Shown here: positions 1 to 8,444 of the stretch, in pieces
Layout of the letters: the number at the start of each line of letters is the position of its first letter
Position numbering within the stretch: position 1 is the first letter of the stretch
Source of the DNA: Pseudomonas putida
GTDB lineage: Bacteria > Pseudomonadota > Gammaproteobacteria > Pseudomonadales > Pseudomonadaceae
Length of the DNA stretch: 64,000 nt
Assembly (NCBI GenBank): GCA_041879295.1
Contig: CP047152.1
Location: 4,407,501-4,471,500 of the forward strand
Direction: 5' to 3'
Notes under the pieces: generated by a model
Databases searched by the model: none
What the model saw: only the letters and a program-made list of their open reading frames with translations
Told to the model about the DNA's origin: nothing
Made by a program: the position numbers and the translations under genes

Positions 1-482
1 ATCGCGTTGCGCGTGTAAGTGCCACTTTGGTCGACCAACGGGCCGGTCTTGAACGGCTGGATGAACTCATCGAGCACGCCGGCGACCTTGCCCATCTGCT
101 GCAGCACCGGCAAGTCACCCTTGCCTTGGCAGGCCGCGGGCACTGGCGCCTGCTGGTCCCAGCCAACAGGTTTCTGTCCCTTGGGCAGGAAGATCTCGTA
201 GCTTTCTTTCCACGACTCCCACACCGTCTTTCCGGGTGCGCCGATCTGCGCCGAGGTGTTGGCGCTGCCGTCGGCGTTGGCGGGCCAGTTCAGGGCGACG
301 AAGGTCTGCCACGACAGCACGTCGAAATCGTGTTGCAAGCTGTCCAGCGTGAAGGGGGGATTGGCGGTGACGTCGAAGGGAACTGCAGGTGACAGCACCG
401 GCGGGCTGGCCGCATCGGCCATGGCGAGCGCACTGGTGAAGCTCGCACCCAGGCACGCCAACCGTTTCAGGGTTATTTTCAT
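1..482 (-). CDS. Unrecognised secreted protein, C-terminus cut by window edge
   Basis: An open frame runs without a stop from an ATG at 482 to the window edge, giving the first 160 residues of a longer protein. The N-terminus (MKITLKRLACLGASF...) has two early lysines and an arginine, a short hydrophobic stretch and an Ala-Met-Ala-Asp-Ala cleavage-like region near residue 22, so I read it as a Sec signal peptide. The mature part contains the phrase FDVLSWQTFVALNWP near residues 53-67, is rich in Trp, Pro and Gln, and has one cysteine (AACQGKGD) in the visible portion. A GAGGAG-like ribosome site lies 8-13 bases upstream of the ATG. I do not recognise the family. No haem motif is visible in the part present. 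Confidence 0.7.
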   Translation of the reverse strand, partial: MKITLKRLACLGASFTSALAMADAASPPVLSPAVPFDVTANPPFTLDSLQHDFDVLSWQTFVALNWPANADGSANTSAQIGAPGKTVWESWKESYEIFLPKGQKPVGWDQQAPVPAACQGKGDLPVLQQMGKVAGVLDEFIQPFKTGPLVDQSGTYTRNA

Positions 483-789
483 TGTCGTCTCCTCAGCAGA
501 TAAAGCGTCGGGACGACGAGGCGTACTGGCCCTTCCTGGACCGAATGTTCAGCGCTATCCCTGACGCTAAGCTGGAGGCTAGCCGCTGTGCCAGAACCCT
601 AGGAAATGTCCGACGAACGGAAGGAACCAAGGCAATGGCGCAGCTGACTGATCGCGCCGGTTCGGCGAGCTGCGAACCAACGCGTATTTCACGATGGCCG
701 CAGAAGCGACCTTGCGTCGCGAAAGGGCCGCAAAGCGGCCCTGGCGATCTTGAATGAACCGCGTTACCGCCAGGGCGGTGATTTCCTGT
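483..789. other. Gene-free gap of 307 bases
   Basis: This gap follows the DUF2058 gene and precedes the secreted-protein gene, both on the minus strand. It holds two hairpins close to the DUF2058 stop (listed as a terminator), and the remainder must contain the promoter of the secreted-protein gene. I see no convincing open frame, RNA gene or operator in the rest. Confidence 0.5.
721..779 (-). terminator. Terminator region after the DUF2058 gene
   Basis: Two hairpins follow the stop at 790 on the minus strand. The first is ACCGCC/GGCGGT at 766-779 with a 2-base loop. The second is GGGCCG-CTTTG-CGGCCC at 725-741, followed by TTTC. The second resembles a weak intrinsic terminator. It also resembles the GGCCGC..GCGGCC outer stem that flanks REPs elsewhere in this window. 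Confidence 0.5.
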
Positions 790-1329
790 TTACCACATCA
801 GATCATCAGGGATCTTGTAAGCCGCGTACGGGTCGTCTTCGTCCGCTTCCTCGACATGGCTATTGAGCAGCAGAATACGGTCGGGGTCGCGTTCCTGGAT
901 CTTCAATGCGGCCTCACGGGGGATAACCTCGTAACCACCGGCATGGGCTACCACGGCCAGCGCACCATTGCTCAGCTTGGTACGCATGAGGGCGTTGACA
1001 GCAATGCGCTTGACCTTCTTGTCGTCGACGAAGTTGTAGTAATCCTCGGTGTTCAGCTTGGGCAGTCGAGTGGCCTCGATCAGTTGCTTGACCTGCGCGG
1101 CACGGGCCTTCTGCTCGGCCTTTTCCTGCTGCTGGCGGTTCAGTTCCTGGTCACGCCTGGCTTTTTCAGCCATGGCTTCCTTGGCCATGCGCTGCTGGCT
1201 GTCGTCGATCTCGACCTGGCCTTTGTGCTCCATGCGCTTCTGTTTCTTTTCAGCTTTGTTGGTCTGCGAGACCTGTTTCTGGTTGACCAGACCGGCTTTG
1301 AGCAATTGGTCGCGAAGGGAAAGGCTCAT
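790..1329 (-). CDS. DUF2058 family protein (YaiL-like)
   Basis: This 179-residue protein begins MSLSLRDQLLKAGLV, the typical start of the DUF2058 family. That family includes E. coli YaiL, a nucleoprotein or polynucleotide-associated protein of unknown activity. Residues about 20-85 are extremely rich in Lys, Glu, Gln and Ala and would form a long charged helix or coiled coil. The C-terminal half (about 90-165, including LPKLNTEDYYNFVDD) is the more globular conserved part. It is soluble, with no signal or membrane segment. It lies 26 bases downstream of mazG on the same strand, so it could be the last gene of the relA-mazG transcript. The length matches the family. Confidence 0.85.
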   Translation of the reverse strand: MSLSLRDQLLKAGLVNQKQVSQTNKAEKKQKRMEHKGQVEIDDSQQRMAKEAMAEKARRDQELNRQQQEKAEQKARAAQVKQLIEATRLPKLNTEDYYNFVDDKKVKRIAVNALMRTKLSNGALAVVAHAGGYEVIPREAALKIQERDPDRILLLNSHVEEADEDDPYAAYKIPDDLMW

Positions 1330-1355
1330 GAATACTCACTCACTTATGCAACAGC

Positions 1356-2189
1356 TCAGCCGCAGCTGGGCAGGTTCTTTTCCTGACGTTTGGCTTCACC
1401 CCAAAGGGCATCCAGCTCGTCAAGGTCACAATCTTCAATGGGGCGGCCACTGTCGCGCAATGCCTGTTCGATAAAACGGAAACGTCGTTCGAACTTGCGA
1501 TTGGCGCGGCGCAGCGCATGCTCTGGGTCTTGCTTGAGGTGGCGGGCGAGGTTGACCGCAGCAAACAGCAAGTCGCCGACTTCATCTTCCAGCGCATCGG
1601 CGTCGCCGTCGGCCATGGCCTGCAGCACTTCATCCAGCTCTTCGCGGACCTTGTCCAGCACCGGCAACGCCGCCGGCCAGTCGAAACCGACCGTGGCCGC
1701 ACGTTTTTGCAGTTTGGCTGCCCGCGACAGCGCCGGCAAGGTTGCAGGCACGTCATCAAGCAGCGACAGCTGTTCGGGCTGGCTCTTCTCCGCGCGCTCT
1801 TCGGCCTTGATTTCTTCCCAGCGCGACTTGACCTGGGCTTCGCTCAGGCTGGGCGTATCCACCGGCGCGTACAGCTCGCCAGTGGGGAATACGTGCGGGT
1901 GGCGGCGGATGAGCTTGCGGGTGATGCTGTCGACCACGCCATCGAACTCGAAACGCCCTTCTTCGCGGGCCAGCTGGCTGTAGTAGACCACCTGGAACAG
2001 CAAGTCGCCCAGCTCGCCTTGCAGGTGCTCGAAATCGCCGCGCTCGATGGTGTCAGCGACCTCGTAGGCCTCTTCGAGGGTGTGCGGGACAATGCTGGCG
2101 TAGTTCTGCTTCAGGTCCCACGGGCAGCCGTACTGCGGGTCGCGCAGGCGGGCCATGAGATGCAGCAGGTCGTCAAGGGTGTAGGTCAT
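1356..2189 (-). CDS. mazG: Nucleoside triphosphate pyrophosphohydrolase MazG
   Basis: MazG hydrolyses nucleoside triphosphates to monophosphates and pyrophosphate, cleaning aberrant nucleotides from the pool. In E. coli it also modulates the MazEF/ppGpp response. The 277-residue product has two MazG folds. The first carries EEAYEVADTIERGDF followed by GELGDLLFQVV near residues 38-65, the classical EExxE...ExxD metal-binding arrangement. The second repeats it with REELDEVLQAM and EDEVGDLLFAAVN near 175-205. The ATG at 2189 was chosen because AAGGA lies 9 bases upstream and the product begins MTYTLDDLL as expected. An upstream in-frame extension would run through a REP. It follows relA on the same strand. 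Confidence 0.96.
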   Translation of the reverse strand: MTYTLDDLLHLMARLRDPQYGCPWDLKQNYASIVPHTLEEAYEVADTIERGDFEHLQGELGDLLFQVVYYSQLAREEGRFEFDGVVDSITRKLIRRHPHVFPTGELYAPVDTPSLSEAQVKSRWEEIKAEERAEKSQPEQLSLLDDVPATLPALSRAAKLQKRAATVGFDWPAALPVLDKVREELDEVLQAMADGDADALEDEVGDLLFAAVNLARHLKQDPEHALRRANRKFERRFRFIEQALRDSGRPIEDCDLDELDALWGEAKRQEKNLPSCG

Positions 2190-2210
2190 ACAGGCAGGTC
2201 CTTCGGTGGT

Positions 2211-2302
2211 GGCTTCTTCGCGGGCTTGCCCGCTCCCACAGGTACGGTGCAGATTTCGAAACCTGCATCCATCCTGTGGAGCGGGCAAGCCCGCGAAGCT
2301 GG
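2211..2302. repeat. Inverted REP pair between relA and mazG
   Basis: Two oppositely oriented REP units (TTCGCGGGCTTGCCCGCTCC and its inverse) are separated by about 30 bases. Together they can fold into one long imperfect hairpin. The element sits in the 123-base gap between relA and mazG. Confidence 0.9.
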
Positions 2303-2312
2303 CGCCACGGTC

Positions 2313-4553
2313 TCAAGGGGTACGATTACGCCGCGTCTCGATGATGTTCGGCAACTGCGAGATCCGCCCCAGCAGGCGCCCCAGCGCGTCCAGGCCAGGG
2401 ATCTCGATGGTCAGCGACATCAGCGCGGTGTTGTCTTCCTTGTTCGAACGGGTGTTCACCGCCAGCACGTTGATCTTCTCGTTCAACAGCACCTGCGACA
2501 CATCGCGCAGCAGACCCGGGCGGTCGTAGGCACGGATGACGATGTCGACCGGGTAGGTCTGCACCGGGATCGGCCCCCAGCTCACCTGGATCATGCGCTC
2601 TGGCTCCTTGCCCGCCAGTTGCAGTACCGAGGCACAGTCCTGGCGATGAATGCTCACGCCACGGCCCTGAGTGATGTAACCGACAATGGCATCGCCCGGT
2701 AGCGGCTGGCAGCAGCCGGCCATTTGTGTCAGCAGATTGCCGACACCCTGGATCTGAATGTCGCCACGCTTGCCGGTACGCGGCCCGGTAGGCTTGCGCG
2801 GCACCAGTTCGATCTGCTCGATACGCTCGGGCTCCAGCAACTGCTGGGCAGCGTTGACCAGATGAGCCAGGCGCAAGTCACCAGCACCGAGTGCGGCAAA
2901 CATGTCCTCGGCAGTCTTGACGTTGGTCTTCTCGGCCAGGCGCTCGAAATCAACCTGCGGCAGGCCCAGACGACTGAGCTCGCGCTCAAGCAAGGTCTTG
3001 CCGGCTGCAACGTTCTGGTCGCGGGCCTGCAACTTGAACCAGTGGACGATCTTGGCCCGCGCCCGCGAGGTGGTGACGTAGCCCAGGTTGGAGTTCAGCC
3101 AGTCACGGCTGGGGTTGCCGTGCTTGCTGGTGATGATCTCCACCTGCTCGCCAGTCTGCAGGCTGTAGTTCAGCGGCACGATACGGCCGTTGATCTTGGC
3201 GCCGCGGCAGTTGTGGCCGATCTCGGTGTGCACGCGGTAGGCGAAGTCCAGTGGCGTGGCGCCCTTGGGCAGGTCGATGGCGTGGCCGTCGGGCGTGAAC
3301 ACATAAACCCGGTCAGGCTCGATGTCGACCCGCAACTGCTCGGCCAGGCCACCGATGTCGCCCAGCTCTTCGTGCCACTCCAGCACCTGGCGCAACCAGG
3401 AAATCTTCTCTTCGTAGTGGTTGGAGCTGGGTTTGACGTCGGTGCCCTTGTAGCGCCAGTGCGCGCATACCCCAAGCTCGGCCTCTTCGTGCATGCCGTG
3501 GGTACGGATCTGCACTTCCAGCACCTTGCCCTCAGGGCCGATTACCGCCGTGTGCAAGGAGCGGTAGCCGTTCTCCTTGGGGTTGGCGATGTAGTCGTCA
3601 AACTCCTTGGGAATATGCCGCCACAAGGTGTGCACGATGCCCAGCGCGGTGTAGCAGTCGCGGATTTCCGGCACCAGCACGCGCACCGCACGCACGTCGT
3701 AGATCTGGCTGAACTCCAGGCCTTTGCGCTGCATCTTGCGCCAGATCGAATAGATATGTTTTGCCCGACCACTGATGTCGGCATTTACGCCAGTGGCGAG
3801 CAACTCGTTCTGCAGCTGGGTCATCACGTCGCTGATGAAGCGCTCGCGGTCCAGCCGCCGCTCATGCAACAGCTTGGCGATCTGCTTGTACTGGTCGGGC
3901 TCCAGGTAGCGGAAAGAAAGGTCTTCCAGCTCCCACTTGATGTGACCGATACCCAGGCGGTGCGCGAGTGGCGCATAGATATCGAACACTTCACGTGCGA
4001 CGCGCAGGCGTTTCTCATCGTCGGCGGACTTGACCGCACGGATTGCGCACGTGCGTTCGGCCAGCTTGATCAGTGCCACGCGCACGTCGTCGACCATGGC
4101 CACCAGCATCTTGCGCAGGTTCTCGACCTGCGCCTGCGAGCCCAGCACCAGCGACTGTCGCGGGCTGAGGCTGGCACTGATGGCGGCCATGCGCAGTACG
4201 CCGTCGATCAGCTTGGACACCACCGGGCCAAAACACTGGCTGACCTCGGCGAGGGTGACCTTGCCCTCGCGCACCGAACGGTAGATGACCGCAGCCACCA
4301 GGGAATCCTGGTCGAGCTTGAGGTCAGCCAGAATTTCGGCGATTTCCAGGCCAGCCTGGAAGCTGGACGTACCATCCGCCCAGGAATGCTTGGCCGGGTT
4401 GCCCTTTTTCTCTACCTCAAGAGCAAACTCGCAGGCTTCTTTCAGCGCTGCGCGATCCAGTGCCGAATCGACGCTTACCACATGGTCCAACCATGCTTCG
4501 AGATTGATACTGCCGTCTGTGTTGACCGGCTGGTGCACTCTCACCTGTACCAT
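2313..4553 (-). CDS. relA: GTP pyrophosphokinase RelA (ppGpp synthetase I)
   Basis: RelA makes pppGpp/ppGpp from ATP and GTP (or GDP) when uncharged tRNA stalls ribosomes, the stringent response. The 746 residues show, in order, a degenerate HD hydrolase-like region (about 30-180, with no HDxxED motif and VIYRSVREG in its place), the synthetase domain (about 230-365), a TGS domain (about 413-475, VYVFTPDGHAIDLP) and a C-terminal ACT domain. The synthetase carries EFDDYI near 316, the acidic EXDD version found in synthesis-only RelA and not the RXKD version of bifunctional SpoT/Rel. ATG 4553 is preceded by GGAAAGG. A 9-bp hairpin lies just upstream. The gene lies 96 bases after rlmD. Confidence 0.98.
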   Translation of the reverse strand: MVQVRVHQPVNTDGSINLEAWLDHVVSVDSALDRAALKEACEFALEVEKKGNPAKHSWADGTSSFQAGLEIAEILADLKLDQDSLVAAVIYRSVREGKVTLAEVSQCFGPVVSKLIDGVLRMAAISASLSPRQSLVLGSQAQVENLRKMLVAMVDDVRVALIKLAERTCAIRAVKSADDEKRLRVAREVFDIYAPLAHRLGIGHIKWELEDLSFRYLEPDQYKQIAKLLHERRLDRERFISDVMTQLQNELLATGVNADISGRAKHIYSIWRKMQRKGLEFSQIYDVRAVRVLVPEIRDCYTALGIVHTLWRHIPKEFDDYIANPKENGYRSLHTAVIGPEGKVLEVQIRTHGMHEEAELGVCAHWRYKGTDVKPSSNHYEEKISWLRQVLEWHEELGDIGGLAEQLRVDIEPDRVYVFTPDGHAIDLPKGATPLDFAYRVHTEIGHNCRGAKINGRIVPLNYSLQTGEQVEIITSKHGNPSRDWLNSNLGYVTTSRARAKIVHWFKLQARDQNVAAGKTLLERELSRLGLPQVDFERLAEKTNVKTAEDMFAALGAGDLRLAHLVNAAQQLLEPERIEQIELVPRKPTGPRTGKRGDIQIQGVGNLLTQMAGCCQPLPGDAIVGYITQGRGVSIHRQDCASVLQLAGKEPERMIQVSWGPIPVQTYPVDIVIRAYDRPGLLRDVSQVLLNEKINVLAVNTRSNKEDNTALMSLTIEIPGLDALGRLLGRISQLPNIIETRRNRTP

Positions 4554-4573
4554 CTTTGTTTTACCTTTCCATG

Positions 4574-4596
4574 CAGCACACCATACGGGTGTGCTG
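4574..4596 (-). promoter_or_regulatory. Hairpin in relA leader
   Basis: A 9-bp perfect stem (CAGCACACC paired with GGTGTGCTG, 5-base loop) ends six bases before the GGAAAGG ribosome site of relA. On the minus strand no T-run follows, so it is not an intrinsic terminator. It could affect relA mRNA stability or translation; that role is inference only. Confidence 0.35.
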
Positions 4597-4649
4597 GCGA
4601 TCACCGTGCGGCCGCCCTTCCGTGGCAACCGCACCAAGGGGCCAGTCAG

Positions 4650-6008
4650 CTAGCCCGCTTCGAATAACGCCATGGCCTCGACATGCGCCGTCTGAGGAAA
4701 CATGTCGAGAATCCCGGCCCTTTTTAACCGGTACCCCTGGCCGACCAGCACTTGGGCGTCTCTCGCCAGCGTGGCCGGGTTGCACGATACGTAGACCAGC
4801 CTTCTGGCCTTGAGGCGGGCGATGCCTTGCACCACCTCGAAAGCACCGTCGCGCGGTGGATCCAAGAGTACCGCAGAAAAGCCCTCGGCGGCCCATCCGG
4901 TGCCTGCCAAAGGCTGCGATAAATCGGCCTGAAAAAACCGTGCGTTATGCACATTGTTGTTCCGGGCATTGGCCGCGGCCCGATCGACCATGGCCTGTAC
5001 ACCTTCCACTGCCACCACCTCACGCGCCTGGCGAGCCAGCGGCAGGGCAAAGTTGCCCAGCCCGCAGAACAAGTCCAGCACACGCTCGTCGGCCTGTGGC
5101 GCGAGCCAGGCCAAGGCCTGCTCGATCATCGCGGTATTGACCTGGGCATTCACCTGCACGAAATCGCCCGGGCGCCAGGCCAGTTCCAGCTGCCAGGGTG
5201 CCAGGGCAAAGCCCAACTGTGCAGCAGCGTCCACGGGCGCCGGCTCACCTTCGCCTTGCAGCCACAGCTGGGCATTGGCCTGCTCGCAGAACGCTTGCAG
5301 CCTGGCCTGGTCCTCAGCCGGCAACGGCATGACGTGGCGCACCAGAACCGCCTCGGCGGTGCCACTGAACAGCTCCACATGGCCCAGCGCCTGCGGTTTG
5401 CTCAACGAGCGCAGCACAGTCGGCAAGTGGCGCAGAATCGACTGCAAGGGCTGTACCAGCACGGCGCAATCGTCGATGGCAATGATGTCCTGGCTGGCTT
5501 CGGCGCGGAAGCCCACCTCCAGTTGACGCGCCTTGACGTCCCAACGCACAGCCACACGGGCCCGGCGCCGGTAGCCAAATTCCGGCCCGCTCAGGGGGGT
5601 GGCCCATTCCTCGGGTTGCACGCCGGCCACCCGCTGCAGCTGCTCGGCGAGGGTGCGCTGCTTCAGCGCCAGTTGCGCTTCGTGCGGCAGGTGCTGCAGG
5701 TTGCAGCCACCGCAGCGGGCGTAGTAGCGACATGGCGCCTCACGGCGCTCGGGCCCGGCCTGCAGCAACCGCTCCAGGCGGGCTTCGACCACTTTGCCAC
5801 GGGCGTTGAGCACCCGCGCCTCCACGACCTCACCGGCCAAAGCGCCGCTGACGAACCAGGTACGCCCGTCGAGGAAGGCGATGCCACGGCCGTCACCGGC
5901 CAGGCGCTCGATGTCCAGGCGCTGCTTCTTGCCCACGGGGACCTGGGGGGTGCGATTGCCGCCGGCCGGCTGGAAGCGCAGGCCGCTGTTGCTTTTTTTC
6001 TTGGACAT
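4650..6008 (-). CDS. rlmD: 23S rRNA (uracil-1939-C5) methyltransferase RlmD
   Basis: RlmD (formerly RumA) methylates U1939 of 23S rRNA using S-adenosylmethionine. The 452-residue protein starts with a basic tail and a TRAM domain (about 28-90). An iron-sulfur cysteine cluster follows ([10 protein letters not shown] near 97). The C-terminal Rossmann methyltransferase carries [16 protein letters not shown] for SAM binding and the nucleophile motif VYVSCNP near 405. The ATG at 6008 follows immediately after the cysM stop codon, so translation is probably coupled. The length fits the family (E. coli about 433). Confidence 0.96.
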   Translation of the reverse strand: MSKKKSNSGLRFQPAGGNRTPQVPVGKKQRLDIERLAGDGRGIAFLDGRTWFVSGALAGEVVEARVLNARGKVVEARLERLLQAGPERREAPCRYYARCGGCNLQHLPHEAQLALKQRTLAEQLQRVAGVQPEEWATPLSGPEFGYRRRARVAVRWDVKARQLEVGFRAEASQDIIAIDDCAVLVQPLQSILRHLPTVLRSLSKPQALGHVELFSGTAEAVLVRHVMPLPAEDQARLQAFCEQANAQLWLQGEGEPAPVDAAAQLGFALAPWQLELAWRPGDFVQVNAQVNTAMIEQALAWLAPQADERVLDLFCGLGNFALPLARQAREVVAVEGVQAMVDRAAANARNNNVHNARFFQADLSQPLAGTGWAAEGFSAVLLDPPRDGAFEVVQGIARLKARRLVYVSCNPATLARDAQVLVGQGYRLKRAGILDMFPQTAHVEAMALFEAG

Positions 6009-6908
6009 TTAGCGTGGATCAAACAGGCCAGTGGACAGATAACGGTCGCCGCGGTCGCAAATGATCGCAACCATCACGGCATTTTCCACTTCGCGGGACA
6101 GGCGCAACATGGCCGCCACCGCACCACCAGAAGACACGCCGCAGAAAATGCCCTCTTCACGCGCAAGGCGACGGGTGGTGTCTTCGGCTTCCTGCTGCGA
6201 CATATCGACCACGCGGTCGACCCGGGTGGCGTCGAAGATCTTCGGCAGGTATTCCTCGGGCCAGCGGCGAATGCCCGGAATGGCCGAGCCTTCCATCGGT
6301 TGCAGGCCGATGATCTGCACCGCGGGGTTCTGTTCCTTGAGGTACTGCGAGCAGCCCATGATGGTACCGGTGGTCCCCATGGAGCTGACGAAATGGGTAA
6401 TGGTGCCCTGGGTCTGCTGCCAGATCTCCGGGCCGGTGCTGTTGTAGTGGGCGATCGGGTTGTCGCCGTTGGCGAACTGGTCGAGCACCAGGCCACGGCC
6501 TTCGGCCTGCAGCTTCTCGGCCAGGTCACGGGCGCCTTCCATACCCTCCTCCTTGGTCACCAGGATCAGCTCGGCGCCATAGGCCGTCATGGCGGCCTTG
6601 CGCTCGGCGGTGGAGTTGTCGGGCATGATCAGGATCATCTTGTAGCCCTTGATCGCCGCCGCCATCGCCAGGGCAATGCCCGTGTTGCCGGAGGTGGCTT
6701 CGATCAGGGTATCGCCCGGCTTGATCTGGCCCCGGAGTTCGGCGCGAGCGATCATCGACAGTGCCGGGCGGTCCTTCACCGAGCCGGCGGGATTGTTACC
6801 TTCAAGCTTGAGCAGGAGGGTATTGCTGGTTTCGCCAGCGATGCGCTGCAGGCGAACCAGTGGCGTATTGCCGACGCAATCGGCGATGGTTGGGTACTGC
6901 ACGGTCAT
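6009..6908 (-). CDS. cysM: Cysteine synthase B CysM
   Basis: CysM is the PLP-dependent O-acetylserine sulfhydrylase B, which makes cysteine from O-acetylserine and sulfide or thiosulfate. The 299 residues contain the PLP lysine in NPAGSVKDRPA (near 45), the substrate loop EATSGNTG (near 70) and the phosphate-binding GTTGTIMG (near 175). It is shorter at the C-terminus than CysK, as expected of CysM. The ATG at 6908 (MTVQYPTIADCVGNTPLVRLQ) matches known CysM starts. The upstream in-frame ATG would add 13 residues of non-conserved sequence. rlmD follows without a gap. Confidence 0.95.
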   Translation of the reverse strand: MTVQYPTIADCVGNTPLVRLQRIAGETSNTLLLKLEGNNPAGSVKDRPALSMIARAELRGQIKPGDTLIEATSGNTGIALAMAAAIKGYKMILIMPDNSTAERKAAMTAYGAELILVTKEEGMEGARDLAEKLQAEGRGLVLDQFANGDNPIAHYNSTGPEIWQQTQGTITHFVSSMGTTGTIMGCSQYLKEQNPAVQIIGLQPMEGSAIPGIRRWPEEYLPKIFDATRVDRVVDMSQQEAEDTTRRLAREEGIFCGVSSGGAVAAMLRLSREVENAVMVAIICDRGDRYLSTGLFDPR

Positions 6909-7021
6909 GGGCGTATTTCGCAATCCGGACGGCGGGGTGCCTATCATACCGGCAAACCCTTCGCGGCCATATCACGCAATCTGTAGTGCATATAGCTACA
7001 AGCTATAACGGTGAGACATGT

Positions 7022-7104
7022 GCGGGCCTCTTCGCGGGTAAAAACGCGCCTAAAGGCTAGCGGATCCCTGTAGGCGCGGGTTTACCCGCGAAAAGGCCGG
7101 CACA
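7022..7104. repeat. Inverted REP pair overlapping the 3' end of the histidine kinase gene
   Basis: Two REP units face each other: CCTCTTCGCGGGTAAA at about 7027 and TTTACCCGCGAAAAGGCC at about 7080. The right-hand unit lies inside the reading frame of the histidine kinase gene, whose TAG stop falls at 7050-7052 in the spacer between the units. The palindrome also separates that gene from cysM. Confidence 0.88.
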
Positions 7105-8441
7105 TGCAACGGCAACCTCATCCACAAGCGCAACCCGCGTTTGCCATTCTGCGCCCACAAGGTCCCGCCCTGGCGCTGAATGGCACTGCGGGCGATGCTC
7201 AAGCCCAGACCGAAGCCCCCATCCCCCGGCCGAGAACCGTCCAGCCGCGAGAACGGCGCGAAGATCCGCTCCAGGTCCTCTTCAGCCACTCCGCCGCCTT
7301 CATCCTCCAGCCACAGCCACCAATAACCGCCTTCGCGCTGGCCTCCCAGCCGCACCACACCCTCGGCCGGCGAGTGACGAATGGCATTGCGCAACATGTT
7401 CTCCAGCGCCTGAGCCAGGTGGTTGAGGTTGCCCTGCACCCAGCAGTCGGCCGGTACTTCGCAGCGCAATTGCACAGGCGACCAGCCGCTCTCGTAGCTG
7501 GCATTTTCGGCCAGCAACTCCCACAAGGCGTGGACCTCGATCGGTTCCAGGTTCATCGGTGCACGCTCGGCGTCCTGCCAGGCCAGTTGCAGGGTGTCTT
7601 CGACCAGGTGCTGCATGCAGTCCACTTCACGGATCAGGCGATCACGCAGACGCTGCAGGTCGGTTTCACCATCGCAGGCCACCCGCAGCCGGCTCAGCGG
7701 CGTACGCATTTCGTGGGACAGGTCGCGCAGCAACTGCTGCTGCATAGCCACCGTGCCTTGCAGCCGCTCAGCCATCTGGTCAAAGGCACGCGCCAGCTCA
7801 CCCAGCTCGTCATGCCGGGCGATGGTGCGCGAGTCCAGGCGGGCCGACAGTTGATCGGCCCGCCAGGCATTGGCCTGCTCGCGAAGTTGATTCAGCGGCA
7901 CGATCAACATGCGGTACAGGCCTACACACAACAGCAAGGTGAACAACCCCGGAATGATGCCGTTGGTGACGATGCGCCACAGCAAGCGGTGCTGGCCCGG
8001 ATTGAAGCGCTGCGGCAGTTCGATCACCAGCATCCCCTGCTCCGGGGCCCCCGGGAACGGTATGCGCACCCACGGCTGGTCGACGCTACGCCGACTCATC
8101 GGCCAATCGACACCCCGCAGGCGTGTCAGACGCTGCATGATCTGCGGGTTGAGTGTGGCGTTGTCGAGCGGGCGCAGGTTGATGTCGAGCACGCCCACCC
8201 AGCCCCGTTCGCGCTGATGCATGGCCGCCACCCACTGGTCCAGCCCTGCCCGCCCGCCGCTGCGCCAGGCCTGCTCAGCTTCGGCGGCATAACCTCGCAA
8301 GGTCTGCCGTGCCGGCTCCGAGAGGAAGGCGTTCTGGGTTTCCATGTGCCGGCCCCAGGTGTAACTGAGGCCGATCATCAGCAGGCAGAAGCCCACCAGC
8401 AAGACGGCCAGCTTCCAGAACAGCGAATGGCGGTCGAGCAT
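7050..8441 (-). CDS. Sensor histidine kinase, PirS-like by position
   Basis: This is an inner-membrane sensor kinase of 463 residues. TM1 is at about 9-28, followed by a periplasmic sensor loop to about 150 and TM2 at about 153-175. Then come a HAMP domain (about 176-230), a HisKA domain with phospho-acceptor His243 in LSHEMRTPLSRLR, and a HATPase domain with N box LENMLRNAIRHSP and G boxes LEDEGGGV and GFGLGLSI. The last 17 or so residues are encoded by a REP unit. Its partner regulator lies 3 bases upstream, so the two form an operon. P. aeruginosa has pirRS at this place beside gacS, with the siderophore receptor gene pirA; no receptor gene is here, so the stimulus is unknown. Confidence 0.9.
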   Translation of the reverse strand: MLDRHSLFWKLAVLLVGFCLLMIGLSYTWGRHMETQNAFLSEPARQTLRGYAAEAEQAWRSGGRAGLDQWVAAMHQRERGWVGVLDINLRPLDNATLNPQIMQRLTRLRGVDWPMSRRSVDQPWVRIPFPGAPEQGMLVIELPQRFNPGQHRLLWRIVTNGIIPGLFTLLLCVGLYRMLIVPLNQLREQANAWRADQLSARLDSRTIARHDELGELARAFDQMAERLQGTVAMQQQLLRDLSHEMRTPLSRLRVACDGETDLQRLRDRLIREVDCMQHLVEDTLQLAWQDAERAPMNLEPIEVHALWELLAENASYESGWSPVQLRCEVPADCWVQGNLNHLAQALENMLRNAIRHSPAEGVVRLGGQREGGYWWLWLEDEGGGVAEEDLERIFAPFSRLDGSRPGDGGFGLGLSIARSAIQRQGGTLWAQNGKRGLRLWMRLPLHVPAFSRVNPRLQGSASL

Positions 8442-8444
8442 GGT

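Noticed and set aside
2313..4667. Very long open frames on the plus strand opposite relA, dnaE, bamA and mutS
   Set aside because: These are antisense shadows caused by high GC and codon bias. They lack ribosome sites and family motifs, while the minus-strand (or plus-strand mutS) genes are unmistakable.
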